From Micromonospora echinaurantiaca (GTDB taxonomy: Bacteria; Actinomycetota; Actinomycetes; Mycobacteriales; Micromonosporaceae), in the NCBI RefSeq assembly GCF_900090235.1, contig NZ_LT607750.1, positions 496,001 through 560,000 of the forward strand: a DNA stretch of 64,000 nt, in the 5' to 3' direction. Below are positions 51,759 to 59,762 of the stretch, piece after piece. Below the pieces are notes generated by a model. That model had not been told where the DNA came from. It saw nothing but the letters and a program-made list of their open reading frames with translations, and did no database searches. The position numbers and the translations under genes were made by a program. The first letter of the stretch is position 1; each line of letters begins with the position of its first letter.

Positions 51759-52187
51759 ATGGCTCACGATCTCAACACCCACTCCAAGAGTGTCCCGCTC
51801 AGCGACAACGCTGCCCAGCACCCGTCGGTGTTCGCCCGCGCCTTCAACTCGCGGGACGTCGCGGCGGTCGAGCAGGTCTACGAACCCGGAGGCGTACTCG
51901 TCACCGTCCCGGGCCAGCCCGTCACCGGCGCCGCCCGGATCGCGGCCAATCAGCGCTTCCTCGATCTCGGGCTCCCCATCGAGGTGCGGCCCCGCCACGT
52001 CTACGTGGCCGACGACATCGCCCTGCTCATCGTCGACTGGACCATTGACGGCACCGATTGCGACGGCCGACCCGTACACATTGAAGGCACCGCCACCGAT
52101 GTCGCCCGCCGCGGCCCCGACGGCCGCTGGCGGTACATCATCGACAACCCGTTCGGCACCGCCGAACCGGAGACTCACCACGGTTAG
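51759..52187 (+). CDS. NTF2/SnoaL-like protein
   Basis: 142 aa. HPSVFARAFNSRDVAAVEQVYEPGGVLVTVPGQPVTGAARIAANQRFLDLGLPIEVRPRHVYVADDIALLIVDWTIDGTDCDGRPVHIEGTATDVARRGPDGRWRYIIDNPFG shows the cone-shaped NTF2-like fold typical of DUF4440/SnoaL proteins. Possibly a cyclase, isomerase or binding protein; undecided. Divergent from HxlR, likely its target. Confidence 0.88.
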   Translation: MAHDLNTHSKSVPLSDNAAQHPSVFARAFNSRDVAAVEQVYEPGGVLVTVPGQPVTGAARIAANQRFLDLGLPIEVRPRHVYVADDIALLIVDWTIDGTDCDGRPVHIEGTATDVARRGPDGRWRYIIDNPFGTAEPETHHG

Positions 52188-52297
52188 CGGTAGAGCGGCG
52201 CAGGCTCGCGTAGCGAGTAGCCCGTCCGTCGTTGCCGGCGAGCGTCGGCATTGGCGGGCGGGCTTGACCGTACGGATGGCTGTATCGAGCCGCTACC

Positions 52298-52861
52298 GTG
52301 GCCGACGTGAAGGACGATGCGCCCGTAGTCGAGGTGGTGCCTCACGACCCGGCCTGGTCGGGGCGATTCACGGTCGAACAACGGCTGTTGTCGGAGGCGC
52401 TGCCTGCGGCGCTGAGCGTCGAGCACTTCGGGTCCACCAGCATCCCCGGATTAGCGGCCAAGCCCATCATTGACATCCTGGCGGTAGTGCCTGAGGTCGA
52501 TGCGGTCGTCGCCGACCTCCGGCCACTCGAGCAGTTGGGGTACGTCTACCGTCCGATGGCCTTCCCGGAGGACGATGATCACTTGTTCTTCGCGAAGGAC
52601 ACCGCGGGGAAGCGAAGCCACCACCTGCACGTCTTCGGCGTCACGTCGCTGATACCAGAAGCGAATCGAGTCTTTCGCGCCTACCTCGCGGCCAACCCCG
52701 ACGCTGCCCGCCGCTATGAGGCGGCAAAGAGGCGTGCGGCCCAGTTGCATCCCCACAGCCGGGCCCAGTACGGCGCCGCGAAGGAAGAAGTGATGACGCA
52801 GTTGTTGGCTGAGGCCCACCTGTGGAGGCGAGCGGCAAGGCACCAGTCGGCAGAGGGCTAG
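52298..52861 (+). CDS. GrpB family protein (UPF0157)
   Basis: 187 aa. VVEVVPHDPAWSGRFTVEQRLLSEALPAALSVEHFGSTSIPGLAAKPIIDILAVV (residues ~9-63) with the GSTSIPGL motif and RSHHLHVFGVTSLIPEANRVFRAYLAANPDAARRYEAAKRRAAQLHPHSRAQYGAAKEEVMTQLL is the GrpB nucleotidyltransferase-like family. Biological role unknown; paralogues are common in actinobacteria. GTG start, no ribosome site. Followed by a hairpin and T-run. Confidence 0.92.
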   Translation: MADVKDDAPVVEVVPHDPAWSGRFTVEQRLLSEALPAALSVEHFGSTSIPGLAAKPIIDILAVVPEVDAVVADLRPLEQLGYVYRPMAFPEDDDHLFFAKDTAGKRSHHLHVFGVTSLIPEANRVFRAYLAANPDAARRYEAAKRRAAQLHPHSRAQYGAAKEEVMTQLLAEAHLWRRAARHQSAEG

Positions 52862-52948
52862 AACTGGCTGTACGGGCGCGTTGGCTCGTCAGGTCTATCC
52901 CACCAACTGGCCGTCGCTTCTTCGGCGGATCTCTGAGGAGGGCCGGGG

Positions 52949-52973
52949 TTCGGGGCGGAGCCCCGAGGTCCTT
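52949..52973 (+). terminator. Terminator of the grpB gene
   Basis: TCGGGGC (52950-52956) with GCCCCGA (52960-52966), 3-nt loop, followed by CTTT. Confidence 0.65.
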
Positions 52974-52983
52974 TAGGCTCCAG

Positions 52984-53547
52984 CTAGTGAGTACGCCAGT
53001 CCAGGGCGTCGAGCAAGGCCGCTGCCAGGGCCGACCGGTTTCTTGCGCCGATCCCCTCCATTGCCCCGCGCAAAATCTCCTCGGCGTCCTCGGATAGTTC
53101 CTGCGGACCCAGCATGGGCAACATCAGGATGAGCCGCTGCGCCCAGGTCAGCCGCTCATCCGGCAGCGCCGCCGCGGCAAGCAGCTCCGCCCAGGTCATC
53201 GCGGACGTGAAGCCGTGGCCCTCGACCGAGGTGACCACCTCTGCCGGCCGGCCCGGCCGCTGCTCCACGAAGTCGAGTCCAGCCCCATCCTCGATGTTGC
53301 GGTACACGATCCGTAGCCACGCTTCTCCGTCGAGCTGAACCGAAATGACCGGCCAGCGCTCGGGGTCGTCCAGGACGGCGCCCATCGCGTTGTAATCAGC
53401 GGCCTGCACCTCGAAGGCGGTCTCCGACTCCGGGTAGGCACCCAGGGGTCCCGACAGGTAGTGCCACCAGAAGGCGGGGTATCCCACCACACCATCTGCC
53501 GCGTACACGGTTGCGTCGCACTCGATGTCGTAGTCCGGCGCTGCCAT
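52984..53547 (-). CDS. Orphan protein of unknown function
   Basis: 187 aa from the ATG at 53547 (the frame is open to 53670, but the extra residues look non-native). Acidic and soluble: YDIECDATVYAADGVVGYPAFWWHYLSGPLGAYPESETAFEVQAADYNAMGAVLDDPERWPVISVQLDGEAWLRIVYRNIEDGAGLDFVEQ then a helical end (MTWAELLAAAALPDERLTWAQRLILMLPMLGPQEL). Codon and base use are more AT-rich than neighbours, consistent with acquisition. Located between grpB and the integrase remnant. Resembles immunity- or SMI1-like proteins only in size and acidity. Confidence 0.6.
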   Translation of the reverse strand: MAAPDYDIECDATVYAADGVVGYPAFWWHYLSGPLGAYPESETAFEVQAADYNAMGAVLDDPERWPVISVQLDGEAWLRIVYRNIEDGAGLDFVEQRPGRPAEVVTSVEGHGFTSAMTWAELLAAAALPDERLTWAQRLILMLPMLGPQELSEDAEEILRGAMEGIGARNRSALAAALLDALDWRTH

Positions 53548-53774
53548 GGTGGTATAGCCGGGGATCGTGAACGCGGATCCGATGGTCAACGCCATTCCCG
53601 CATTCAACACGAGACCAGAACGAGATGATCCGCGCCTCGTTCCCCGATTTTGCCAACGACTCTGAGCCATGACTCGTCCGTCAGCGTGGCCGGCCGGCCC
53701 GGCCGATGCCGGCCGAAGGTCGCCAGCAGGCCGGGGCCGGGCCGGCCTTGATGTGGGCTGGGCGAGGGCAGGTG
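53548..53774. other. Spacer before the integrase remnant
   Basis: About 230 nt with no gene supported. It contains AT-richer sequence on the left and GC-rich on the right, consistent with an island-boundary segment. Confidence 0.4.
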
Positions 53775-54716
53775 GTCGCGGAAGTGGGTCTATGGCAAGA
53801 CGGAGCGGGAAGTGCTCGACAAGCTGGCCGACCTTCGCCGCCGCCAGGAGCAGGGGCAGAACCTCGCCGCCGCGCCCCGGACGGTCGGGGAGTGGCTGGA
53901 CGAGTCGCTACTGATGAAGAAGCGGGACGGTACGCGCCCGTCCACGTTGCAGGGCTACCGGAAGCTCATCGAGAACCACGTCCGCCCGTCGCTCGGCCGG
54001 CTGGCACTCGACAAGCTGCCGCCGACCGTCATCCGCCGCCTGTTGGGCCAAGAAGACCGACGGCGGTCTCTCGGCAACGACGGTTCGGCACATCCACGGG
54101 CTGATCCGAAACTCACTCGGTGACGCGGAGCGGGAGGAGCTGGTGCACCGCAACGCCGCCAAGTCGGTCCGCCCGCCGGCCATGAGGCAGATCGAGCGTC
54201 GCGCCCTGGGCGTGAACGAGGCTAAGCGGTTGCTCGATGTGCTGCGGGGTCACCGCCTGGAAGCCTTGTACGTCTGCGCTCTGACGGTGGGCCTTCGTCG
54301 CGGGGAGCTGCTCAGGCTCGCCTGGTCGGATATCGACTTCGATGCCGGCACGCTGACCGTTCGGCAAACCGTGCAGCGGGCAGAGGGTCGCCTCCAGCTC
54401 GTGGCGCCCAAGACGGAGCGGTCCCGGCGGACGGTTCCGGTGCCGGCGCAGACCCTCGCCCTCTTCCGCGCGCATCGCCGGCAGCAAGCCGCAGACCGGT
54501 TGGCGGCGGGGGAGCGGTGGCAGGATCACGGTCTGGTCTTCCCATCCAAGGTCGGTACGCCGATGGACCCGGACCACATCGACCGGACGTGGCACAAGAT
54601 CCGGGCGGCTGCCGGCCTCGACTGGCTGCGGCCGCACGACCTACGGCACGCCTGCGCGACCTTCCTGCTCGACTCCGGTGCCTCGCCCCGGACCCTGATG
54701 AAGGTGCTCGGGGTGG
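53775..54716 (+). pseudogene. Decayed site-specific tyrosine recombinase (integrase)
   Basis: Two frames together encode a phage/AICE-type integrase. The N-terminal part (53775-54050) reads RKWVYGKTEREVLDKLADLRRRQEQGQNLAAAPRTVGEWLDESLLMKKRDGTRPSTLQGYRKLIENHVRPSLG, with the first residues missing behind a TGA. A frameshift near 54050 leads to the catalytic part (54143-54716): ALTVGLRRGELLRLAWSDID (Arg I), KTERSRRTVPVP, HDLRHACATFLLDSG (HxxR), ending MKVLG where the final His/Tyr block should follow. The C-terminus is cut at the tRNA gene. It cannot be active. Confidence 0.88.
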
Positions 54717-54792
54717 TGGCGCGCCCGGCAGGATTCGAACCTGCGGCCTTGGGATTAGAAGTCCCCTGCTCTATCCGCTGAGCTACGGGCGC
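54717..54792 (-). tRNA. tRNA-Arg (anticodon UCU)
   Basis: 76 nt including encoded CCA. 5' GCGCCCG pairs with CGGGCGC; the D-arm AGCTCAGCGGATAGAGC, anticodon stem GGGGA/TCCC with loop CTTCTAA (anticodon TCT) and T-arm AGGTTCGAATCCT are all standard. It reads AGA/AGG codons. The 3' end abuts the truncated integrase, so it served as the attachment site. Confidence 0.97.
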
Positions 54793-54960
54793 ATGCTGTG
54801 GTCGTCGCGCCAGAAGGGTACCGCCGCCCCCGGCGCGAGCGGTGGAACGGGTGCCCGGGTGGCCACGCCGCCGATCAGCGTCGCACGTGCTCGCGGCCGG
54901 CGGCACCCGGATTCCGGCCCGCCGCCCACGAAGGCGCCTCCGATCCGTACCCTCGGCCTC

Positions 54961-55653
54961 GTGCTGCTTGACCCGGACGTCGAGAACGAGGTCGCCTACG
55001 AGCTGTGCCAGCTCGTCGGCCGCGCCATCCTGCCGTTCCGCGGGATCGGCCAGGTCCCGGCGACCGCCGGCACCGCGTTCTTCTTCCGCGACTCGGCGGG
55101 GGAGTATCTGCTGACCGCCGACGCGCTCACCGACGCGCCGCTGGGCGAGCTTGGCCTGCGGGCGAGCCTGACCGAGCCGGCGGGGGCGGCCGGCGACGTC
55201 GTGCCGGCGCCGAAGTCCTGGCTGCACCGGACCGAACTCGGCGTCGCGATCCTGCCCACCGCCGGCCTGCACGAGGACGCGCGGCGGGCCGGCTGGCGGT
55301 GGCGGACCCAGCAGGTGGCCGAGAGCGTCGCGGCCGGCGCCGACGTGGTCGCCCGGATCGGCGCGGAGCCGGGGTCCGCGTTCGTGCTCGCAAACGGGGT
55401 CCGCGAGGACGGGTCCCGGCCGCTGGAGGTGGCGATCGAGCAGGTGGCGCGCTCCGGGGACGCCGTCCGGATCACCACGGAGCTGCCGCCCGGCTACGTC
55501 GGCGCGCCGGTGTTCGGCGTGCAGGCCGACGCCGCCGGCGAGGTCGCGCTGCACTGCCTGGGTCTGGTCCTGCCGGCCACCGTGCGCGGGCACCCGGTGG
55601 CGACCTTCGACCGGATCCGGGCCGCCCTCCCGGCGGCGCCCGGCCCCGCCTGA
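54961..55653 (+). CDS. Trypsin-fold protein, probably inactive
   Basis: 230 aa. RAILPFRGIGQVPATAGTAFFFRDSAGEYLLTADAL (residues ~23-58) resembles the start of chymotrypsin-like proteases, but the catalytic His position reads ADAL, and the Ser block reads PGYVGAPVFG, where active enzymes have GxSGGPV. The middle Asp was not located. So it seems a pseudo-enzyme or binding protein. Start GTG at 54961 is preceded by a TACCCT, consistent with leaderless initiation. It is the first gene after the tRNA. Confidence 0.7.
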   Translation: MLLDPDVENEVAYELCQLVGRAILPFRGIGQVPATAGTAFFFRDSAGEYLLTADALTDAPLGELGLRASLTEPAGAAGDVVPAPKSWLHRTELGVAILPTAGLHEDARRAGWRWRTQQVAESVAAGADVVARIGAEPGSAFVLANGVREDGSRPLEVAIEQVARSGDAVRITTELPPGYVGAPVFGVQADAAGEVALHCLGLVLPATVRGHPVATFDRIRAALPAAPGPA

Positions 55654-55689
55654 GCACACCCGGTCCGCCGGTCGGTCCCGCCCGGGCGG

Positions 55690-56739
55690 TCAGCCGCTCT
55701 GCGCGGCCGCGTCCGCCGGGTCCGGCTCGTCCGCCGGTCGCCGGCCGCCGGGCACGCCGGCGTCGACGGGCTCCGGGCGTACGTCGGTCGGCCCGGCGCC
55801 GAGGAACGCCTCGGCCCAGCGGCCCACCTCGGCGAAGACCTGCTCCCGTACGGCCGGGCCGGAGAGCGTCAGGTCGTGCATGCCGCCGTCGAAGCGGGCC
55901 ACGGTGACGTGCCGGCCCAGCCGGGGCGCCCAGCGGACCATGTGCTCGACGTCCAGCACGGCATCGGCGAGCGCGGCTGACTCGTGCCACCGGGTGCCCT
56001 TGAACGAGCGGGTCGAGCAGGCGAGCAGTACCGGCACCTGGATGTCCAGCCCGGCGCGCAGTTGCCGCTGGCCGGTGCGGATCGCGTTGAGCCAGCCGGC
56101 CCGGACCGGGAACCCGGCGAGTGGCTTCCACTCCAGGTCGTACTGCCACTCGCCGCGGTGGTCGGCGTGGATGGTCTCGCTGTAGACGGTGCCGAGCCCG
56201 AACGGCAGGACCCGGCGGGGCGCCCGGCGGCCCAGCCGCGCGGCGGCCGCGGCGAGCGGGCGCCGCAGCAGCCAGGGCGCGTTCAGGTCGAAGAACGGGC
56301 TGTTCAGGAAGACCCCGTCGATGATCCCGGCGTCCCGCCGGGCGTGCGCCCAGAGCGGCATGACCAGCCCGCCCGTGGAATGGCCCATGGCCAGCAGGGT
56401 GTCGTGCCCGTCGTCGTCGCGGATGATCTTCGCCGCGGCGTCCAGCTCCGGGAAGTAGTCGCCGATCTCCCGGCAGAAGTTCGGGGTCTGGTGCGGCAGC
56501 AGGCTGCGGCCGTGCTTGCGCAGGTCGAGCGCGTAGAAGTCCCACCCCCGCTCGGCAAAGAAGTGGCCGAGGTGGGCCTGGAAGAAGTAGTCGGTGAAGC
56601 CGTGCGTGTAGAGCACGGCGCGCCTGGTGGGGCGCTCCGCCCGGCGGCGGACCAGGGTGGCCACCACCGGCCCCTCGTCGTCGGTGCCCAGGTCGATCGT
56701 CTGCCGCTCGTACGGCGGGCCCAGCACGTCCGGTTCCAC
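55690..56739 (-). CDS. Alpha/beta hydrolase, monoacylglycerol-lipase/S33-like
   Basis: 349 aa. VLYTHGFTDYFFQAHLGHFFAERGWDFYALDLRKHGRSLLPHQTPNFCREIGDYFPELDAA, then nucleophile MGHSTGGLVMPLWAHARR, and the late acid/His in VDVGV..KRATV.. block near GGMHDLTLSGPAVREQVFAEV. It has lipase-type features and is cytoplasmic. GTG at 56739 with a TACCGT upstream; the frame is open to 56811. Substrate unknown. Confidence 0.88.
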   Translation of the reverse strand: MEPDVLGPPYERQTIDLGTDDEGPVVATLVRRRAERPTRRAVLYTHGFTDYFFQAHLGHFFAERGWDFYALDLRKHGRSLLPHQTPNFCREIGDYFPELDAAAKIIRDDDGHDTLLAMGHSTGGLVMPLWAHARRDAGIIDGVFLNSPFFDLNAPWLLRRPLAAAAARLGRRAPRRVLPFGLGTVYSETIHADHRGEWQYDLEWKPLAGFPVRAGWLNAIRTGQRQLRAGLDIQVPVLLACSTRSFKGTRWHESAALADAVLDVEHMVRWAPRLGRHVTVARFDGGMHDLTLSGPAVREQVFAEVGRWAEAFLGAGPTDVRPEPVDAGVPGGRRPADEPDPADAAAQSG

Positions 56740-56840
56740 GCCGGTGACGGTACGCCCGGAAGCTACCCGGCGGTAGCCCTCGGGCGCTCCCGCGTCCCCG
56801 TCCGCCCGCACCCGGCGGACGGGGACGCGGCGCGTACGCC

Positions 56841-57266
56841 TCAGGCGGTCTCCGCGTCGGCGCGGGCCAGGTCGAGGTCGCCCGCCGGTTCACCGGCCCG
56901 CTGGCCCGGCTGGCCGATCTCCCGGACGTGTTTGTTGTGTCGCGGCTCCTGCTTCGTCTTCGCGTCGTTGAGCCGCCGCCGCAGGTCGTCGCGAGCGTCG
57001 TTCAGCGCGGCCCGCAGGTCCTCCTCGGCCGAGGTGGTGACGATCTTCTGCCGGCCGGCGATCCAGCACTCCAGGGTGACCTTCTGGCCTCGGGAGTCCC
57101 GGTCCTTCACCGACACCTCCAGCTCGGTGGCGTCCGCGTGGAAGGCGGCCAGCCGGGCGTCGAGGGTGGCGAACTGCTCGACGATCCAGTTCCGGTCGCC
57201 CTGGGAGAACCCGGCGCCGACCCGCAGGCACCCGGCCACCGTGGCGGGGTTCGTGACGGCGCTCAT
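56841..57266 (-). CDS. Ribosome hibernation promoting factor-like protein
   Basis: 141 aa with the HPF/S30AE N-terminal domain: TELEVSVKDRDSRGQKVTLECWIAGRQKIVTTSAEEDLRAALNDARDDLRRRLNDAKTKQEPRHNKH (residues ~47-113). The long C-terminal dimerisation domain of long HPF is absent, so this is a short-form or paralogous factor. It would bind 70S ribosomes in stationary phase. Divergent from the ssb paralogue. Confidence 0.85.
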   Translation of the reverse strand: MSAVTNPATVAGCLRVGAGFSQGDRNWIVEQFATLDARLAAFHADATELEVSVKDRDSRGQKVTLECWIAGRQKIVTTSAEEDLRAALNDARDDLRRRLNDAKTKQEPRHNKHVREIGQPGQRAGEPAGDLDLARADAETA

Positions 57267-57630
57267 CGCCGCACCTGGCCGGGGACGCGGGCGGAACGGA
57301 TGGTGGTCGTCATCATGGCGCTGACCTTTCGTTCGACGTCGTGCTGTCGGCGGTGCGGTTGATCAAATCCATACCCCGCCGCGCTCCGTCCGGAACGCGA
57401 CGCTTGTCGCACCTCGATCGTCCGACCGTGATCACCGCCGGCCCAGGGCCGGCCGGGCGTCGTGCCCGGGCCGCTCGGCCCTAGCACACCGCCTGCTTGA
57501 TCGGGGCGTTGTCCACAGCCGGTCGGGTTGTCCACAGGCGGGCGGCACGGGCCGGCGCCGGGCGGAGCGCCGGGCCAGGCTCGGCACGAGTCGACTCGCC
57601 ATGCCAAGCCTGATCTCCCCTGGAGGGACG
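57267..57630. other. Spacer between hibernation factor and ssb paralogue
   Basis: 364 nt without genes. Beyond two DnaA-type boxes (57509-57517 and 57528-57536) it has a GC-rich hairpin near 57440-57480 and the ssb ribosome site at the right end. No terminator or RNA gene is apparent. Confidence 0.55.
57509..57536 (+). promoter_or_regulatory. Two DnaA-box-like sequences
   Basis: TTGTCCACA at 57509-57517 and 57528-57536, identical direct repeats with a 19-bp period. TTGTCCACA is the preferred DnaA box of high-GC actinobacteria. They lie about 100 nt before the ssb paralogue. Confidence 0.75.
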
Positions 57631-58500
57631 ATGTTCGACACGTACGTCACGATCGTCGGCAACGTGCTGACCGCGCCGGAGTGGCGCCGCACCACCCAGA
57701 GCAACACCCTGGTGGCCAACTTCAAGGTCGCCTCGACCGCCCGCCGGCTCGACCGGGACAGCGGCCGCTGGGTCGACGGCAACAGCCTGCGGGTCCGCGT
57801 CAACTGCTGGCGCAAGCTCGCCGAGGGGGTGGCCGCCTCGGTGATGGTCGGCGACCCGGTGGTGGTGTGCGGCCGGCTCTACACCCGCGACTGGACCGAC
57901 GACGCCGGCAACCACCGCACGCTGTACGAGTTGGAGGCGGTCGCGGTCGGGCACGACCTGTCCCGGGGCCGGGGCCGCTTCCTGCGTAACCGGCCCAGCC
58001 TGACCACCAGCACGGTCGAGGACGCCGAGGCGGAGCAGCGGGTGCACGGCGAGCCGACCGAGCCGGTGCCGACCGGCGAGGCGCCCGCCCGGCCGGACGA
58101 GCGCCCGCTCGACGACGACTTCGAGCTGTCCGGGTTCACCACCTCCCGGCCCGGTCGCGACCTGCCCACCGACGCCACCTTCGCCGGGCCGCTCGACCCC
58201 TTCGACGAGCGGGCGGACGACGATGACGACGGGCTGGGCGAAGCCGGGCCGACGGTCGACGGTCCGGCGGCCGGCGCCCGCAGCGTGGAGTTGACCGTCG
58301 ACGGCTTGGGTGGCGGCGCGGGAGGTACCAGGCCGCTGGGCGCCGACGACGGCCCGGCCGGTGGTGCCGACGAGCTGGCGCCGCTCGGCGGCGAGGACGA
58401 GGCACCCGACGGCGAGCTGGGGCCGGCGCCGGAGACCCCGCAGACCGCTTCCGGCGGGCGGGGTCGACGGGGTCGGGGCCGGGTGCCGCAGCCGGCGTGA
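57631..58500 (+). CDS. Single-stranded DNA-binding protein paralogue with long tail
   Basis: 289 aa. The OB fold occupies residues ~1-115: MFDTYVTIVGNVLTAPEWRRTTQSNTLVANFKVASTARRLDRDSGRWVDGNSLRVRVNCWRKLAEGVAASVMVGDPVVVCGRLYTRDWTDDAGNHRTLYELEAVAVGHDLSRG. The rest is acidic, Gly/Pro-rich and ends GRGRRGRGRVPQPA, without the acidic DDDIPF-type tip that recruits repair and replication proteins. It therefore looks like an SSB paralogue rather than the main SSB. GGAGGG precedes the ATG. DnaA boxes upstream hint at replication-linked control. Confidence 0.9.
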   Translation: MFDTYVTIVGNVLTAPEWRRTTQSNTLVANFKVASTARRLDRDSGRWVDGNSLRVRVNCWRKLAEGVAASVMVGDPVVVCGRLYTRDWTDDAGNHRTLYELEAVAVGHDLSRGRGRFLRNRPSLTTSTVEDAEAEQRVHGEPTEPVPTGEAPARPDERPLDDDFELSGFTTSRPGRDLPTDATFAGPLDPFDERADDDDDGLGEAGPTVDGPAAGARSVELTVDGLGGGAGGTRPLGADDGPAGGADELAPLGGEDEAPDGELGPAPETPQTASGGRGRRGRGRVPQPA

Positions 58501-58506
58501 GCACGG

Positions 58507-58587
58507 GGCGCGGAGGTGTCCCGACGACGGGGGGCGGAGTGCCGACGGTCCACCGTCGCCACCCCGCTTCGGCCACACCTCCGCGCC
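58507..58587 (+). terminator. Long inverted repeat after ssb
   Basis: 13-bp arms GGCGCGGAGGTGT (58507-58519) and its complement (58575-58587); the inner part contains a GACGGTCCACCGTC hairpin. Probable terminator of the ssb paralogue. Confidence 0.55.
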
Positions 58588-58610
58588 GCCGGCCGGTCGG
58601 GGCAGGCACG

Positions 58611-58649
58611 ACATCCGGGATGTAGCGGTGTCCGGCAAGCTCGGACACC
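58611..58649. repeat. Two adjacent palindromes upstream of cobD
   Basis: ACATCCGGGATGT (58611-58623, perfect around a central G) and GGTGTCCG/CGGACACC (58627-58634 with 58642-58649). Nested palindromes of this kind resemble regulator sites or a dispersed element. Confidence 0.55.
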
Positions 58650-58763
58650 CCAACTTCCCGTAAGTCGCGGCAGTGCCCCCGGCCGCCCCGTGTCGGGCGG
58701 GTGCGCGGGGCGAGGGTGGGAGCGTGGGCCTGGTCTAGGCTGGCCGGCCGGAGGTGGTGACGG

Positions 58764-59762
58764 GTGCGGCAGGCTGCGCCGGTGGCGAACGCGGTGGGAC
58801 TGGCCGCTGGATACGCCCTGGACACGCTCCTCGGTGACCCACGGCGGTGGCACCCGGTGGCGGGCTTCGGCCGCGCGGCGGGCGCCCTGGAACGGCGGGT
58901 GTACCGACCGGACCGGCCGAGCGGCGCGGCGTTCACGGCGGTGGCGGTCGGCGTGCCGGTGCTGCTCGGCGCGGCCGCCACGATCGCCACCCGACGCCGG
59001 CCGGTGGCCCGGGCGGTGCTGGTCGCCGCCGGCACCTGGACCGTGCTCGGCGGGCGCACCCTGCGAACCGAGGCCACCGTGATGGGCCGCGCGCTGCGTG
59101 ACGGTGACCTGCCGGCTGCCCGGCAGCGGCTCGGCAATCTCTGCGGGCGGGACCCGTCCGCGCTCGACGAGCCGGAACTGGCCCGCGCCACGGTCGAGTC
59201 GGTCGCCGAGAACACCTCCGACGCGGTCGTCGCTCCGCTGCTCTGGGGCGCGGTCGCCGGGCTGCCCGGCCTGCTCGGCTACCGCGCGGCGAACACCCTC
59301 GACGCGATGGTCGGCCACCGCTCGCCGCGCTACGCCCGGTTCGGCACCCCGGCCGCCCGCCTCGACGACCTGCTCAACCTGGTGCCCGCCCGGGCGACCG
59401 GGCTGCTGACCGTCGCGCTGGCACCGGTCGGGCGCGGCGACCGGGACCGGGCCTGGCGGGTCTGGCGGCGGGACCGCAACGACCACCCGAGCCCGAACGC
59501 CGGGCAGTGCGAGGCGGCGATGGCCGGGGCGCTCGGCGTACGGCTGGGTGGGCGCAACGTCTACTTCGGGCGCTCGGAGGTGCGCCCGTTCCTCGGTGAC
59601 GGTCCCCGACCGGAGGCCCGGCACCTGAGGCGGGCGGCCCGGATCTCCGGCGCGGTCGGGCTGGCCGCGCTGGGGCTGGCCGCCGCGTACCCGTTGACCG
59701 TGGGCCGGCTGGTGACGGCCGCCGGGCGCCGGGTGTTCGGCGGGCGGGGGAGCGCACGGTGA
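58764..59762 (+). CDS. cobD: Adenosylcobinamide-phosphate synthase CobD/CbiB
   Basis: 332 aa membrane protein that attaches aminopropanol to adenosylcobyric acid. [37 protein letters not shown] is the family opening; [67 protein letters not shown] and [35 protein letters not shown] are diagnostic. GTG at 58764 with GGAGGTGG upstream. Coupled to cobQ by GTGA overlap. No cobalamin riboswitch motif was seen before it. Confidence 0.95.
   Translation: MRQAAPVANAVGLAAGYALDTLLGDPRRWHPVAGFGRAAGALERRVYRPDRPSGAAFTAVAVGVPVLLGAAATIATRRRPVARAVLVAAGTWTVLGGRTLRTEATVMGRALRDGDLPAARQRLGNLCGRDPSALDEPELARATVESVAENTSDAVVAPLLWGAVAGLPGLLGYRAANTLDAMVGHRSPRYARFGTPAARLDDLLNLVPARATGLLTVALAPVGRGDRDRAWRVWRRDRNDHPSPNAGQCEAAMAGALGVRLGGRNVYFGRSEVRPFLGDGPRPEARHLRRAARISGAVGLAALGLAAAYPLTVGRLVTAAGRRVFGGRGSAR

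Noticed and set aside
58501..58763. Cobalamin riboswitch before cobD
   Set aside because: Searched for the B12-box and the usual leader hairpins; only palindromes were found, none with the conserved box.
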